Source: CAWVWD01 sp965662365
Lineage (GTDB): Bacteria > Bacteroidota > Bacteroidia > Chitinophagales > Saprospiraceae
Assembly (NCBI GenBank): GCA_965662365.1
Contig: CBFIHR010000032.1
Span: 1 to 43,146, forward strand
DNA length: 43,146 bases
Direction: 5' to 3'
The notes beneath the pieces were generated by a model. That model searched no databases, was not told the DNA's origin, and saw only the letters and a program-made list of their open reading frames with translations. Positions 1 to 7,972 of this stretch are shown here, in pieces; position 1 is the stretch's first letter, and the number at the start of each line of letters is the position of its first letter. Position numbers and translations under genes: made by a program.

Positions 1-1194
1 GCCTTATTGTTAATTGATAAAATCGAAAAAATCTTACTTGATGCGAAAGTGAGTTTGACTGGTGCAATGCGTCGTCGTTTGCCGATTGTGCAGAAAATTG
101 AGATTTTGGTGGGAACGAATGGCGATATTCAAGCGATTTTTGGTAAAAAAACTGGTTTGGAATTATTGAATCAAACTGATGACGTTTTTTATAATTGTAA
201 AACATCGAATGAATTGCCTGTAAAAATCACGACTTGTTTGCCGAATGAATTTGGTTCTAAATTGTTCAAATTCACTGGTACTCGGGAGTTTTTGGACGGT
301 TTTATTGCAGAATGTGCAGGTGTTGATTTTACGAATTTAGACAACGAAGCAGCTGTTTTTGCGAAAGCAAATTTACCGATAATTCCACCTGAATTGCGAG
401 AAAATGCACAATCTATCATTTTGGCGAAAGCCAATAAATTACCCAAACTAATCGAAGCAACGGACATTAAAGGTGTTGTGCATTCGCACTCGACGTATAG
501 CGATGGTTACAATACGTTGCGTGAAATGGCAGAATATTCAAAAGCACAGGGTTTTGAATATTTAGTCATCACAGATCACTCAAAATCAGCATTTTACGCT
601 AATGGTTTGAAGCCTGACCGAGTATTGGCACAAATGGCAGAAATTGATGAATTGAATGCTGAATTAGCACCCTTTAAGATTTTTAAAAGTATCGAATCAG
701 ATATTTTGACCAGTGGCGATTTAGATTATGACGAGGAAATTTTAGGCAAATTTGATATGATAATTGGTTCTATTCATACGAATTTGAAAATGGATATTGA
801 CAAAGCGACAAACCGCTTAATCAAAGCCATCGAAAATCCGTACATGACTATGCTTGGTCATCCGACTGGTCGTTTGTTGTTGTCGAGAGAAGGTTATCCG
901 ATTGATTATAAAAAGGTGATTGATGCTTGTGCGGCGAATGAGGTGTCTATTGAAATCAATGCGAATCCGTATCGTTTAGATTTGGATTGGACGTGGATTG
1001 AATACGCCACAAGTCAAGGCGTAAAAATCTCCATCAATCCTGATGCACATAGTACGGCTGGTATTCACGATATTCATTTTGGAACTTTAGTCGCTCGAAA
1101 AGGCGGATTGACGGCTGAAAATTGTTTAAATGCCCTAAGTGTAGAAGATTTTGGGAACTATTTACAAGAACGTAAGCAACAAAAAGGAATTTAG
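1..1194 (+). CDS. polX: PolX-type DNA polymerase/PHP protein, C-terminal part (5' end outside window)
   Basis: The frame is open to the first base, so the N-terminus lies outside the window. About 397 residues remain of a family that is usually near 570. The first ~100 residues match the palm/thumb end of family-X polymerases (GAMRRR near residue 19, FTGTREF near 89). A complete PHP phosphoesterase domain follows from about residue 155. It has the expected metal ligands: HSH, SDG, TDHS, GSIHT, GHPTGR and NPDAH. PHP domains of bacterial PolX give Mn-dependent 3'-5' exonuclease and AP-endonuclease activity, so a role in base excision repair is expected. The polymerase carboxylates appear to be lost: the family D-x-D site reads K-I-E (residues 30-32) and the third site reads KITT. 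It is therefore probably a PHP nuclease without polymerase activity. The following lipoprotein starts 2 bases after the stop, suggesting co-transcription. Confidence 0.9.
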   Translation, partial: ALLLIDKIEKILLDAKVSLTGAMRRRLPIVQKIEILVGTNGDIQAIFGKKTGLELLNQTDDVFYNCKTSNELPVKITTCLPNEFGSKLFKFTGTREFLDGFIAECAGVDFTNLDNEAAVFAKANLPIIPPELRENAQSIILAKANKLPKLIEATDIKGVVHSHSTYSDGYNTLREMAEYSKAQGFEYLVITDHSKSAFYANGLKPDRVLAQMAEIDELNAELAPFKIFKSIESDILTSGDLDYDEEILGKFDMIIGSIHTNLKMDIDKATNRLIKAIENPYMTMLGHPTGRLLLSREGYPIDYKKVIDACAANEVSIEINANPYRLDLDWTWIEYATSQGVKISINPDAHSTAGIHDIHFGTLVARKGGLTAENCLNALSVEDFGNYLQERKQQKGI

Positions 1195-1196
1195 AT

Positions 1197-2078
1197 ATGA
1201 CGCATCGAATCATTATTCTTTTATTGATTTCTCTTTTGTTCTTCTCTTGTAATGAAGACGAATCGAAAACAGAACCGATTGCCTTACAAACGGTATTGAC
1301 TTATGAAAATATAGAAGATTTTCCATTAGAAAATGGAAGCCGTTATACGCATCAAAACTCAACTTTACAATATACTGGTTGGGGTGTTTATGAAGATATT
1401 ATTTTTCCTGGCACAACGATACTTTGGGATATGCAGCATGTCAATTCTCCTGCTTTAAATGGACAAAGTTTGGAATGTGCCATCACGGGTGGCGATAGAT
1501 ATAATAATACTTTTTACACCAATACAGTTGCGATGCGTTGGGAAGGTGAAGATTGGGAATATGACAGCTTAAAGCAATTGATTTATGAGTTAGATTTTTA
1601 TGTTGATGGCAATATTGATTGTCAAAATCCAAATGATTCGCAGTTAGAAGGGTTGGAGTTTACATGGCAACATATTGAGCTTCCCTTATCTTATGGTTTT
1701 GGTGTGCAGTGGTCAAAAGGTGGTGAATGGCGTTTTTGGAATGATGAGAAAGATACACAAGGAAATGCTTTAGCTTGGCAATCATTTTCGCCCGATATTA
1801 ATACTTGTATCGAAGGTAATACTTGGCATCATTTAAAACTAATTGGAGATATTGTAGGTGATGGAATTGAATATGTTTCTATGGAGTTAAATGGTCAATT
1901 TTTTGACTTATCAAGTGCTACTGTTGGTCGTTCGGAAGTGCCTTCTTCATGGGTAGAAAACTTTTTGCAAGTGGGAATGCAAATTAATGGAAATGAAGCA
2001 CTTGATACTTCTCATGGACATGGAACAGATCCAATTTCTGTTTATTTAGATAACGTGACACTTATTGGTAAAAAATAA
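1197..2078 (+). CDS. Predicted lipoprotein with jelly-roll-like domain, function unknown
   Basis: This 293-residue product begins with a lipoprotein signal: hydrophobic residues 4-16, then FFSC with the lipidation cysteine at 18. An acidic linker (NEDESKTE) follows. The rest alternates short beta strands rich in Trp, Gly and Asn, including VQWSKGGEWRFWND, TWHHLKL and SMELNGQFFD. It ends with VYLDNVTL. That pattern resembles concanavalin/LamG-like or polysaccharide-lyase-like jelly rolls of secreted Bacteroidota proteins, but I recognise no specific family and no catalytic set. It starts 2 bases after the polX stop, so it is probably read from the same transcript, although the two functions have no obvious link. 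Likely location is the periplasmic or outer face of the outer membrane. Confidence 0.75.
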   Translation: MTHRIIILLLISLLFFSCNEDESKTEPIALQTVLTYENIEDFPLENGSRYTHQNSTLQYTGWGVYEDIIFPGTTILWDMQHVNSPALNGQSLECAITGGDRYNNTFYTNTVAMRWEGEDWEYDSLKQLIYELDFYVDGNIDCQNPNDSQLEGLEFTWQHIELPLSYGFGVQWSKGGEWRFWNDEKDTQGNALAWQSFSPDINTCIEGNTWHHLKLIGDIVGDGIEYVSMELNGQFFDLSSATVGRSEVPSSWVENFLQVGMQINGNEALDTSHGHGTDPISVYLDNVTLIGKK

Positions 2079-2369
2079 TTTTGAGAAAGAGAATTACCCT
2101 ATAATTTGTTGATTTTTAAGGGGTTTATATATATATTAATATATATTTTACCGTGTTATTGTAATAAATAAGACGTATTCACTTGATTTTATATAGAAAA
2201 TAAAAACAAATGTGATTTTTTTCAATATACCATGCAACGCATTAGGAAAATATTTCATCTATAAATAGAAATAACTATTTATTATCCTTTTTAAAATAGA
2301 ATAGGTATATTAAATCGAATACTTAAGAAAAGGAACTCTACCAAATTTACGTTTAAAAATCAGGTCACT
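2079..2369. other. AT-rich intergenic region with an 18-nt TA palindrome
   Basis: No gene is visible in these 291 bases. At 2129-2146 there is a perfect palindrome of alternating A and T centred on TTAA. It could be a simple-sequence tract, a melting-prone element or part of the upstream region of the ArsR-type gene at 2370. No clear TAnnTTTG promoter element was found close to that gene. Confidence 0.5.
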
Positions 2370-2705
2370 ATGGAAAATTCCAAAAATGAAATTACGCTTT
2401 CTCAGGGAAATGAAGAAGTAAAATTAGATTACAATGAGTTAAGAAAAGCGGTGTTAGTTTTACGTGCCGTTAACCACAAATTGCGTCAACGCATTATTGA
2501 TTTATTAGATAATAATAATCAAATGACGGTAACTGATATTTATATCAAGTTACGTTTGGAGCAGTCGGTAGCGTCTCAACATTTAGCTATTCTACGCCGT
2601 GCTGGCGTTGTTGTAACAGAAAGGAATGGCAAGTTTATTTATTATTCATTAGACGAAGATAGGTTGGCTCAAATCAATGAGTTAGTAGAACAATTGGCAA
2701 TTTAA
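2370..2705 (+). CDS. ArsR/SmtB-type winged-helix transcriptional regulator
   Basis: The 111-residue product has the ArsR fold in order: a helix with NHKLRQRIIDLLD (35-47), a turn-helix MTVTDIYIKL (52-61), a recognition helix QSVASQHLAILRRAGVV (65-81), then a wing TERNGKFIYYSL (83-94). The C-terminal helix (97-110) is the likely dimer interface. The protein contains no cysteine, and the usual metal-site motif ELCVCDL is absent, so metal sensing by the classical alpha3N site is excluded. Neighbouring genes do not show a target; the gene stands alone between two intergenic regions of about 300 and 360 bases. It may respond to another signal or act as a constitutive local regulator. Confidence 0.85.
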   Translation: MENSKNEITLSQGNEEVKLDYNELRKAVLVLRAVNHKLRQRIIDLLDNNNQMTVTDIYIKLRLEQSVASQHLAILRRAGVVVTERNGKFIYYSLDEDRLAQINELVEQLAI

Positions 2706-3064
2706 GTAGATTCCCCAATTTATTTCGACAATAGAAATAATATCATCTGATTACAAGCCTATAAGATTTTAAAAATCTTACCAGGTTATCGAAATAAGAA
2801 CCTCAACCAACATAATGAATAAAGATTTTTTAAGATAAACAAACATTCTGAATGTGCTGCGAGTCTGCTTGCAGCACATTCTTTGATTTAAGCCTATTTC
2901 TATCTTTACGACATTATCGCACGACCTCAAGATTTAATTTTTATAACGAACAGGTTTAAAAATCTTTTTTATTGAAAATCAATTCATTTCCGTTCCTTTT
3001 AATAGATTTGTTGTTATATCTAATGACTTATGAACTAATCAATAATCAATAATCGCTAAGAATA
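2706..3064. other. Intergenic region with two hairpins
   Basis: This 359-base gap has no credible reading frame. It holds a short TAAGATTTT/AAAATCTTA inverted repeat at 2762-2780 and a GC-rich hairpin at 2850-2881 (listed separately). The remainder is AT-rich sequence upstream of the MtfA-like gene. Confidence 0.5.
2850..2881 (+). terminator. Hairpin, probable terminator of the ArsR-type gene
   Basis: Perfect 11-bp stem GAATGTGCTGC/GCAGCACATTC with a 10-base loop, followed by a weak T-rich run (TTTGATTTA). It lies 145 bases past the regulator stop. The stem is much more GC-rich than the surrounding sequence. The weak T tract leaves a structural RNA or protein-binding site as an alternative. 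Confidence 0.5.
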
Positions 3065-3982
3065 ATGGATTTTAAATCACCAACATCACGAATTGGATTA
3101 CCATTTTTGGTAATGATTATTATGGGAATTATCTTCCGAGAAGCTTCGATTGCTCCTTATTTAGTTATGATAGGGTTATTGGGTGGAGGGTTAACGTTTG
3201 CATTTCGGCAGCCGATTCACTGGTACTGGTACGCCAAAAGTCCGCCACCGGTTGCTCCAGAAATGGTTCAAATTTTGGAAGTCAAAATGCCTTATTTTCG
3301 TAATTTGTCTGCGGTGAATAAAAAGCACTTTTTGCGTCGAATGTCCTTGTTTATGATGGCTAAAGAGATGGAAAGCCTGAATGACGATGAAATGTTACCG
3401 GCGGATATTCGTGGGCTGATTGCTGCGACTGCGGTACAGATTAATTTTGGCAAAGAGGAGTTTTTATTCCCTGAGTTCAAGAAGATTATTGTGCATCCGA
3501 GTTTGTTTCTGTCAGCGGCACTCAATCGACAATTTCACGGAAGTGAAACCTTTATCGATCCCGAACACAAGAGTCATAGCTGCTTGATTTTTGCAGGAGA
3601 TAGATTGATGCATTCTTTTAACGATCCAAAATCTGGTTATAACATTGTGCTGCATGAAGTAGCAAATGTGTTTATGGAAAAAAATAATTTGCATCATATC
3701 GAAAATGCGTTAAAATACAACAAAGAGATATTGAAGCAATTCGCTATGATTCGAGGATTTAATTATATTCAAATTTTGGAATACACCAAAAATCCTAAAA
3801 TGTCGTATTTTGGTTTAGCAATGGAGCATTTGTATTTTGATCCAAAGAAATTTCAAATAATCCTCCCAGAATTATTTGATGCGTTGACTAAAGCGTTAAA
3901 TCAAAATCCTTTAAACCCCGAAAATCCAGTCGTAACACCAATTGACTATGAATTATTAGTAGAAAAAAATAAAATCTATTAA
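3065..3982 (+). CDS. Membrane-anchored MtfA-like (M90) protein with degenerate zinc motif
   Basis: 305 residues. Two N-terminal hydrophobic segments (about 10-24 and 31-47) would anchor it in the inner membrane. From about residue 75 the sequence follows the MtfA/M90 peptidase pattern: LSAVNKKHFLRRM, a beta region with GDRLMHSF (178-185), then GYNIVLHEVANVF (191-203). In MtfA the corresponding motif is HExxH (HEFAH). Here it is H197-E198-V-A-N201, so the second zinc histidine is Asn. E. coli MtfA is an aminopeptidase that binds the regulator Mlc; this protein probably has lost or altered zinc chemistry and may act by binding. No operon partner is evident; about 220 bases separate it from the downstream glycosyltransferase. 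Confidence 0.7.
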   Translation: MDFKSPTSRIGLPFLVMIIMGIIFREASIAPYLVMIGLLGGGLTFAFRQPIHWYWYAKSPPPVAPEMVQILEVKMPYFRNLSAVNKKHFLRRMSLFMMAKEMESLNDDEMLPADIRGLIAATAVQINFGKEEFLFPEFKKIIVHPSLFLSAALNRQFHGSETFIDPEHKSHSCLIFAGDRLMHSFNDPKSGYNIVLHEVANVFMEKNNLHHIENALKYNKEILKQFAMIRGFNYIQILEYTKNPKMSYFGLAMEHLYFDPKKFQIILPELFDALTKALNQNPLNPENPVVTPIDYELLVEKNKIY

Positions 3983-4000
3983 TTTAGGTAATAGATTCAA

Positions 4001-4065
4001 AGTATAAAGTGTGAAGTATAATCTGTTGATAATCAGCAAAAAACACTTCACACTTCACACTTCAC
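4001..4065. repeat. Heptamer-array hairpin, copy A
   Basis: The right arm (4044-4064) is three exact tandem copies of CACTTCA. The left arm (4007-4017) is AAGTGTGAAGT, its reverse complement, which can pair with the array in two registers. The gap between arms is 26 bases. The same 7-nt unit, in the form RARGTGT, builds hairpins at 10481-10535 and 41421-41465. It sits 138 bases ahead of the GT2 gene. Confidence 0.75.
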
Positions 4066-4144
4066 GTTTCTTATCTAAAACCGAACTTTAAGAATCCTAT
4101 AACAACAAAGCGGATACGTTTAATCGTTTTTCATAAGATTTGTC

Positions 4145-4152
4145 TATTTTTG
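4145..4152 (+). promoter_or_regulatory. Candidate -7 element for the GT2 gene
   Basis: TATTTTTG matches the Bacteroidota -7 pattern TAnnTTTG and lies 52 bases ahead of the GTG start at 4204. No convincing -33 TTTG is present at the usual distance, only a T-rich stretch, so this is a weak call. Confidence 0.3.
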
Positions 4153-4203
4153 ACCAATCAAAGTTAAATACAACATTTACATAAAATCCAAATAAAACAA
4201 AGC

Positions 4204-4932
4204 GTGTCGGATAGTGTCGTAATAATACCAACGTATAACGAGAAAGAAAACATCGAGAAGATGATTCGGAAGGTGTTTAGTTTATCTAAGGATTTTCATT
4301 TACTAATTGTAGATGATGGCTCCCCTGATGGCACTGCCGATATTGTCAAATCTTTGCAACAGGAATTTCCAGAACAATTACATATTGAAGAACGAACTGG
4401 AAAATTAGGCTTAGGAACGGCTTATATTCATGGTTTTCGCTGGGCTTTGAAGCGTGGATATGATTATATTTTTGAAATGGACGCTGATTTTTCGCACCCG
4501 CCCGAGAAATTAATCGAATTATATCAAGCTTGTAAAAGTGGAGCAGATATGTCGGTTGGTTCTCGCTATACGAAAGGTGGAAATGTCGTGAATTGGCCAA
4601 TGGATAGAATTTTAATGTCTTATGGTGCATCGCTTTACGTGCGTACGATTACCTGGATGCCTGTAAAAGACCCGACGGCTGGTTTTGTGTGTTATACCCG
4701 AAAAGTATTAGAACAGCTAAATTTAGATAAAATCAAGTTTATCGGTTACGCCTTCCAAATCGAAATGAAATTTGCGACTCGTCAATTAGGATTTACCATC
4801 AAGGAAGTGCCGATTACGTTCAAAGACCGTGAAGAGGGCGTTTCTAAAATGAGTTTGTCTATTTTTCAAGAAGCGATTATCGGCGTTCTGAAAATGCGTT
4901 GGTGGAGCTTTTTTAATAAATATGGCCATTAG
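4204..4932 (+). CDS. Polyprenol-phosphate mannosyltransferase-like GT2 glycosyltransferase
   Basis: 242 residues, starting at GTG, which gives the canonical family beginning SDSVVIIPTYNEKENI. Typical GT2 landmarks follow: DDGSPDGTADI near residue 38, EMDADFSHPPE near 95 (the metal-binding DxD-like site), and VGSRYTKGG near 118. The C-terminal half has the dolichol-phosphate-mannose synthase pattern (TAGFVCYTRKVLE, FQIEMKFATRQLGF, FKDREEGVSKMS). It lacks a C-terminal membrane anchor, so it resembles soluble Dpm1-type enzymes that act at the cytoplasmic membrane surface. The predicted reaction transfers mannose, or a similar sugar, from its GDP form to a polyprenyl phosphate for lipid-linked glycosylation. 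GDP-mannose could be supplied by the guanylyltransferase at 38512-39588. Confidence 0.88.
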   Translation: MSDSVVIIPTYNEKENIEKMIRKVFSLSKDFHLLIVDDGSPDGTADIVKSLQQEFPEQLHIEERTGKLGLGTAYIHGFRWALKRGYDYIFEMDADFSHPPEKLIELYQACKSGADMSVGSRYTKGGNVVNWPMDRILMSYGASLYVRTITWMPVKDPTAGFVCYTRKVLEQLNLDKIKFIGYAFQIEMKFATRQLGFTIKEVPITFKDREEGVSKMSLSIFQEAIIGVLKMRWWSFFNKYGH

Positions 4933-4955
4933 TTTTTGATCAGTTGTTGATTTTT

Positions 4956-4986
4956 AGTTTACTAAACTTTAAAAGTTTAGTAAACT
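4956..4986. terminator. Bidirectional terminator between convergent genes
   Basis: Perfect 15-base arms AGTTTACTAAACTTT/AAAGTTTAGTAAACT separated by one base; in RNA this folds as a stem with an AT loop. It lies between the rightward GT2 gene (ends 4932) and the leftward NADAR gene (ends 4996), so it can serve both strands. T-rich sequence is present before and after the stem. Confidence 0.7.
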
Positions 4987-4995
4987 TGTGTTTTG

Positions 4996-5439
4996 TTATT
5001 CACTCAATTTTTCCCTCAATCTCATTAGCAATTTTCCCAATCTATTTTTACCACTTCCATCACCCGAATCGACCCAATAACTATCATTTTCCGTATGTTC
5101 AATTAGGATTTTATCGCCAGTTGCTAACAATAATTCGTTTAATTCTTCATGTTGTGTAAACTTTGCTTTTAAGGCCTCGTACATCACATTATCTCTGATA
5201 TTATCCCAATTTTTCATAATTCTAACTTTGCGACTTCGACCTAATTGAGCCGCTTTCATTGGCGTTGACGCTTTACGGATTTTTTCTTGATACGCTTTAT
5301 CTACAAACTTTTGTGCTTGAAAATAATGTTCGATCGTTTTCCATATTTTACCTTTCAATTTGATTGGAAATAAGGCAAAATTTGAAAACTCTCCATAGGC
5401 TTCATTAACGGAGTAGAATTTTATTTTTTCGATTTTCAT
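4996..5439 (-). CDS. NADAR (YbiA/RibX-like) N-glycosidase family protein
   Basis: 147 residues covering a full NADAR domain. Diagnostic motifs are YGEFSNFA near residue 14, TIEHYFQAQKF near 34, and near the end SYWVDSGDGSGKNRLGKLL. Family members such as YbiA/RibX hydrolyse the N-glycosidic bond of early, reactive riboflavin-pathway intermediates; others act on ADP-ribose-like molecules. No riboflavin or NAD genes are adjacent, so the substrate cannot be set from context. The gene appears monocistronic, convergent with the GT2 gene and divergent from glgE. Length is normal for the family. Confidence 0.88.
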   Translation of the reverse strand: MKIEKIKFYSVNEAYGEFSNFALFPIKLKGKIWKTIEHYFQAQKFVDKAYQEKIRKASTPMKAAQLGRSRKVRIMKNWDNIRDNVMYEALKAKFTQHEELNELLLATGDKILIEHTENDSYWVDSGDGSGKNRLGKLLMRLREKLSE

Positions 5440-5773
5440 TTTGAAGAAACAGATGATAACTTAAACTAAGTTCCATTAAGTATTTCAAAGAACCGTATTA
5501 TTATTACAAAATCTGTGTTCTATTCTTAATTTTGATATCAATCAATAAGACATTTATCCAATCTGCTGAAATTGATAGAAATCTTATATTTCTATTAAGA
5601 TAAAATCTATATTTGTTATCTAATTATTTTGAACAATAACCTTTTCTATTAGAAATATTTTTCGGAAAATCGATAACTTTCGAATACATTAACTTGGTGA
5701 TTATCAATAAAAAACCGACCTTTGTGTAATAATGACACTTAGGCATTGAAACTAAAACCAAAAAAACTAAAAG
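5440..5773. other. Divergent intergenic region between the NADAR gene and glgE
   Basis: 334 AT-rich bases with no reading frame. The only feature I can support is the glgE promoter candidate at 5694-5724. The leftward promoter for the NADAR gene was not resolved. Confidence 0.5.
5694..5724 (+). promoter_or_regulatory. Candidate glgE promoter
   Basis: TTG at 5694-5696, a 20-base spacer, then GACCTTTG at 5717-5724. This differs by one base from the TAnnTTTG -7 element and has the normal 19-21 spacing. Transcription would begin near 5731, giving a leader of about 43 bases before the ATG at 5774. Confidence 0.45.
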
Positions 5774-7768
5774 ATGCAGCAAAGAGTTCTAATCGAAGAC
5801 GTAAAACCACAGATTGAAGGTGACCGTTTTTATATCAAAAGAGTACAGGGCGAACCGATAACGGTTTCAGCCGATATTTTTGCAGATAGTCACGATTACA
5901 TTCGTGCGACTGTTCGCTACAAGCACGAAGCCGACAAAAACTGGTCAGAAGTCGAAATGGATAAATACCTAAACGACTTATGGCAAGCGACTTTCACACC
6001 AACCGAAATGGGTTTTTACGAATATCAAATTCATGGTTGGATTGACCATTTTTTGACTTGGTACTCTGGTTTTCGTAAGAAAGTTGCTGCTGGAAACAAT
6101 GTGAATGTAGAATTGTTGGAAGGTGCAGAAATTGCTGTGGCATTAGTCAAAAAGAACAAAAAGAAAGCGGATAAAGAAACACTAAAAGCATTGAAAACGC
6201 TACTGTCTGACGAAAATCGCCGAGAAGAAGCGATTGAATACGTGATGAATCCTGATTTCGTTCACGTTGTCAAACAGTATCCATATAAACAATATCACAC
6301 CAGTTCGGATAAGTTTAAAGTTGCCGTCGAAAGAACGAAAACTTTGTTCAGCACTTGGTACGAATTTTTCCCTCGCTCGGCTTCTGAAACACCAGGACAA
6401 CACGGAACTTTCAAAGATTGCGAACGCATCTTACCGAAAATTAAAGATATGGGCTTCGACGTATTGTATTTTCCGCCAGTTCATCCTGTCGGCAAAATCA
6501 ATCGCAAAGGTCGTAATAATGCCGTGAATGCAGAACCGGGCGATGTCGGTTCTCCGTGGGCAATCGGAAGTGACGAAGGCGGACACCGAGCCGTGCATCC
6601 TGCTTTAGGAACAATGGAAGATTTTGAAAACTTGATTCAGCATGCAAAGGATATGGGCATCGAGATTGCCATGGATATTGCTTTCCAATGTGCGCCGGAT
6701 CATCCATACATCAAATCACATCCGGAATGGTTCAAATGGCGACCAGATGGAACAATTGCTTACGCAGAAAATCCACCGAAAAAATATCAAGATATTGTTC
6801 CGATAGATTTTGAAACGAAAGATTGGAAAAATCTTTGGGAAGAGTTGAAATCTATCTTCGTTTATTGGATTAAGAAAGGCGTTAAGGTGTTCCGTGTCGA
6901 TAATCCTCATACCAAATCATTCAACTTTTGGGAATGGTGTATTTTGGAAATTCGTAACGAATATCCAGAAGTTATCATGTTGTCCGAGTCATTCGGTCGT
7001 CCTCGGATTATGAACGGTTTAGCGAAACGTGGCTACCATCAATCCTATACTTATTTTACTTGGCGTAATAATAAGCAGGAACTAGAACAATACATGCACG
7101 AGCTGACAAGAACCGAAATGCGGGATTATTATCGTCCAAATTTTTGGCCAAATACACCTGATATTTTGCCGTACGAATTGCAAGACGGTAACGAAAATCG
7201 TTTTATCTATCGTTACGCTTTGGCAGCGACTTTATCAGCAAGTTATGGAATGTACGGCCCAGTTTACGAAAAGTACATTCATACGCCAGTTGTCGGAAAA
7301 GAAGAATATTACTATTCTGAAAAGTACGAATTGAAACACTACGATTGGTACGCAGAAACGAAATTATCGGAAATTATCAAGCGAGTGAATCAAGTGCGTC
7401 ACCAAAATCCGGCGATGCAAACGACTTGGAACATTCAGTTTTGTGAAACCGATAATGAAAATATCATCGCTTACTTCAAGTACAATGATGATTTTTCTAA
7501 CCTCGTTTTCTGTGCCGTCAACCTTGATCCAGACAACACACAACACGCTTGGATTAAGCTACCTAAAGACGCTTTACGACTTGGAAATATCAACTTGGTT
7601 TTAGATGATCAAATGGTTTACGAACGATATCATTGGACAAACGAATGGAATTTTATCGCACTTGATCCGCATAGAATGCCGTTTCATTTGTGTGTCGTAA
7701 CGAATAACGAACCGTTGGTCGAGACTGATAATAAGGTGTATTACATTGATGTCAATAAAGAACTATAA
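5774..7768 (+). CDS. glgE: Alpha-1,4-glucan:maltose-1-phosphate maltosyltransferase (GlgE)
   Basis: 664 residues, normal for GlgE, a GH13_3 enzyme that extends alpha-1,4-glucan with maltose from maltose-1-phosphate. The N-terminal domain begins VLIEDVKPQIEGDRFYIKRV, as in the family. Next come the family signature FFPRSASETPGQHGTF (residues ~196-211) and YFPPVHPVGKINRKGRNN. The nucleophile is D376 in FRVDNPHTK and the acid/base is E405 in LSESFGRP. Their 29-residue spacing equals that in the Streptomyces enzyme. A third carboxylate is D463 in NTPDILPYEL. The C-terminal part is an all-beta domain. No treS, pep2/mak or glgB lies nearby, so the source of maltose-1-phosphate must be encoded elsewhere. 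The gene is alone, with its own promoter candidate and a strong terminator. Confidence 0.96.
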   Translation: MQQRVLIEDVKPQIEGDRFYIKRVQGEPITVSADIFADSHDYIRATVRYKHEADKNWSEVEMDKYLNDLWQATFTPTEMGFYEYQIHGWIDHFLTWYSGFRKKVAAGNNVNVELLEGAEIAVALVKKNKKKADKETLKALKTLLSDENRREEAIEYVMNPDFVHVVKQYPYKQYHTSSDKFKVAVERTKTLFSTWYEFFPRSASETPGQHGTFKDCERILPKIKDMGFDVLYFPPVHPVGKINRKGRNNAVNAEPGDVGSPWAIGSDEGGHRAVHPALGTMEDFENLIQHAKDMGIEIAMDIAFQCAPDHPYIKSHPEWFKWRPDGTIAYAENPPKKYQDIVPIDFETKDWKNLWEELKSIFVYWIKKGVKVFRVDNPHTKSFNFWEWCILEIRNEYPEVIMLSESFGRPRIMNGLAKRGYHQSYTYFTWRNNKQELEQYMHELTRTEMRDYYRPNFWPNTPDILPYELQDGNENRFIYRYALAATLSASYGMYGPVYEKYIHTPVVGKEEYYYSEKYELKHYDWYAETKLSEIIKRVNQVRHQNPAMQTTWNIQFCETDNENIIAYFKYNDDFSNLVFCAVNLDPDNTQHAWIKLPKDALRLGNINLVLDDQMVYERYHWTNEWNFIALDPHRMPFHLCVVTNNEPLVETDNKVYYIDVNKEL

Positions 7769-7860
7769 TTATAAAATTGTTAGATTGTTAAAATATTCCT
7801 TGTCGTGTAAATGGAACACACAAATTATGGAATGACTTAAAGTTCAAATATTTGGTTATA

Positions 7861-7892
7861 ACTCGTCACTCAAGTTGAGTGACGAGTTTTTT
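7861..7892. terminator. Strong terminator after glgE
   Basis: Arms ACTCGTCACTCAA (7861-7873) and TTGAGTGACGAGT (7875-7887) pair perfectly and are followed by TTTTT. On the opposite strand the stem is followed by a weaker T/A-rich run, so it may also stop leftward transcription from the phosphopantetheinyl transferase gene. Confidence 0.85.
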
Positions 7893-7972
7893 GTATAACC
7901 TTTATGGCTTCGTCCTCACTTTTGAGCGATTTTAACAACAACCATCTTGATTAACACCTGATAATCAATTAT

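Noticed and set aside
4044..4064. Three tandem CACTTCA units as a CRISPR or microsatellite
   Set aside because: Units are 7 bases without spacers, and the inverted counterpart in the left arm shows a hairpin plan rather than a simple satellite or CRISPR.
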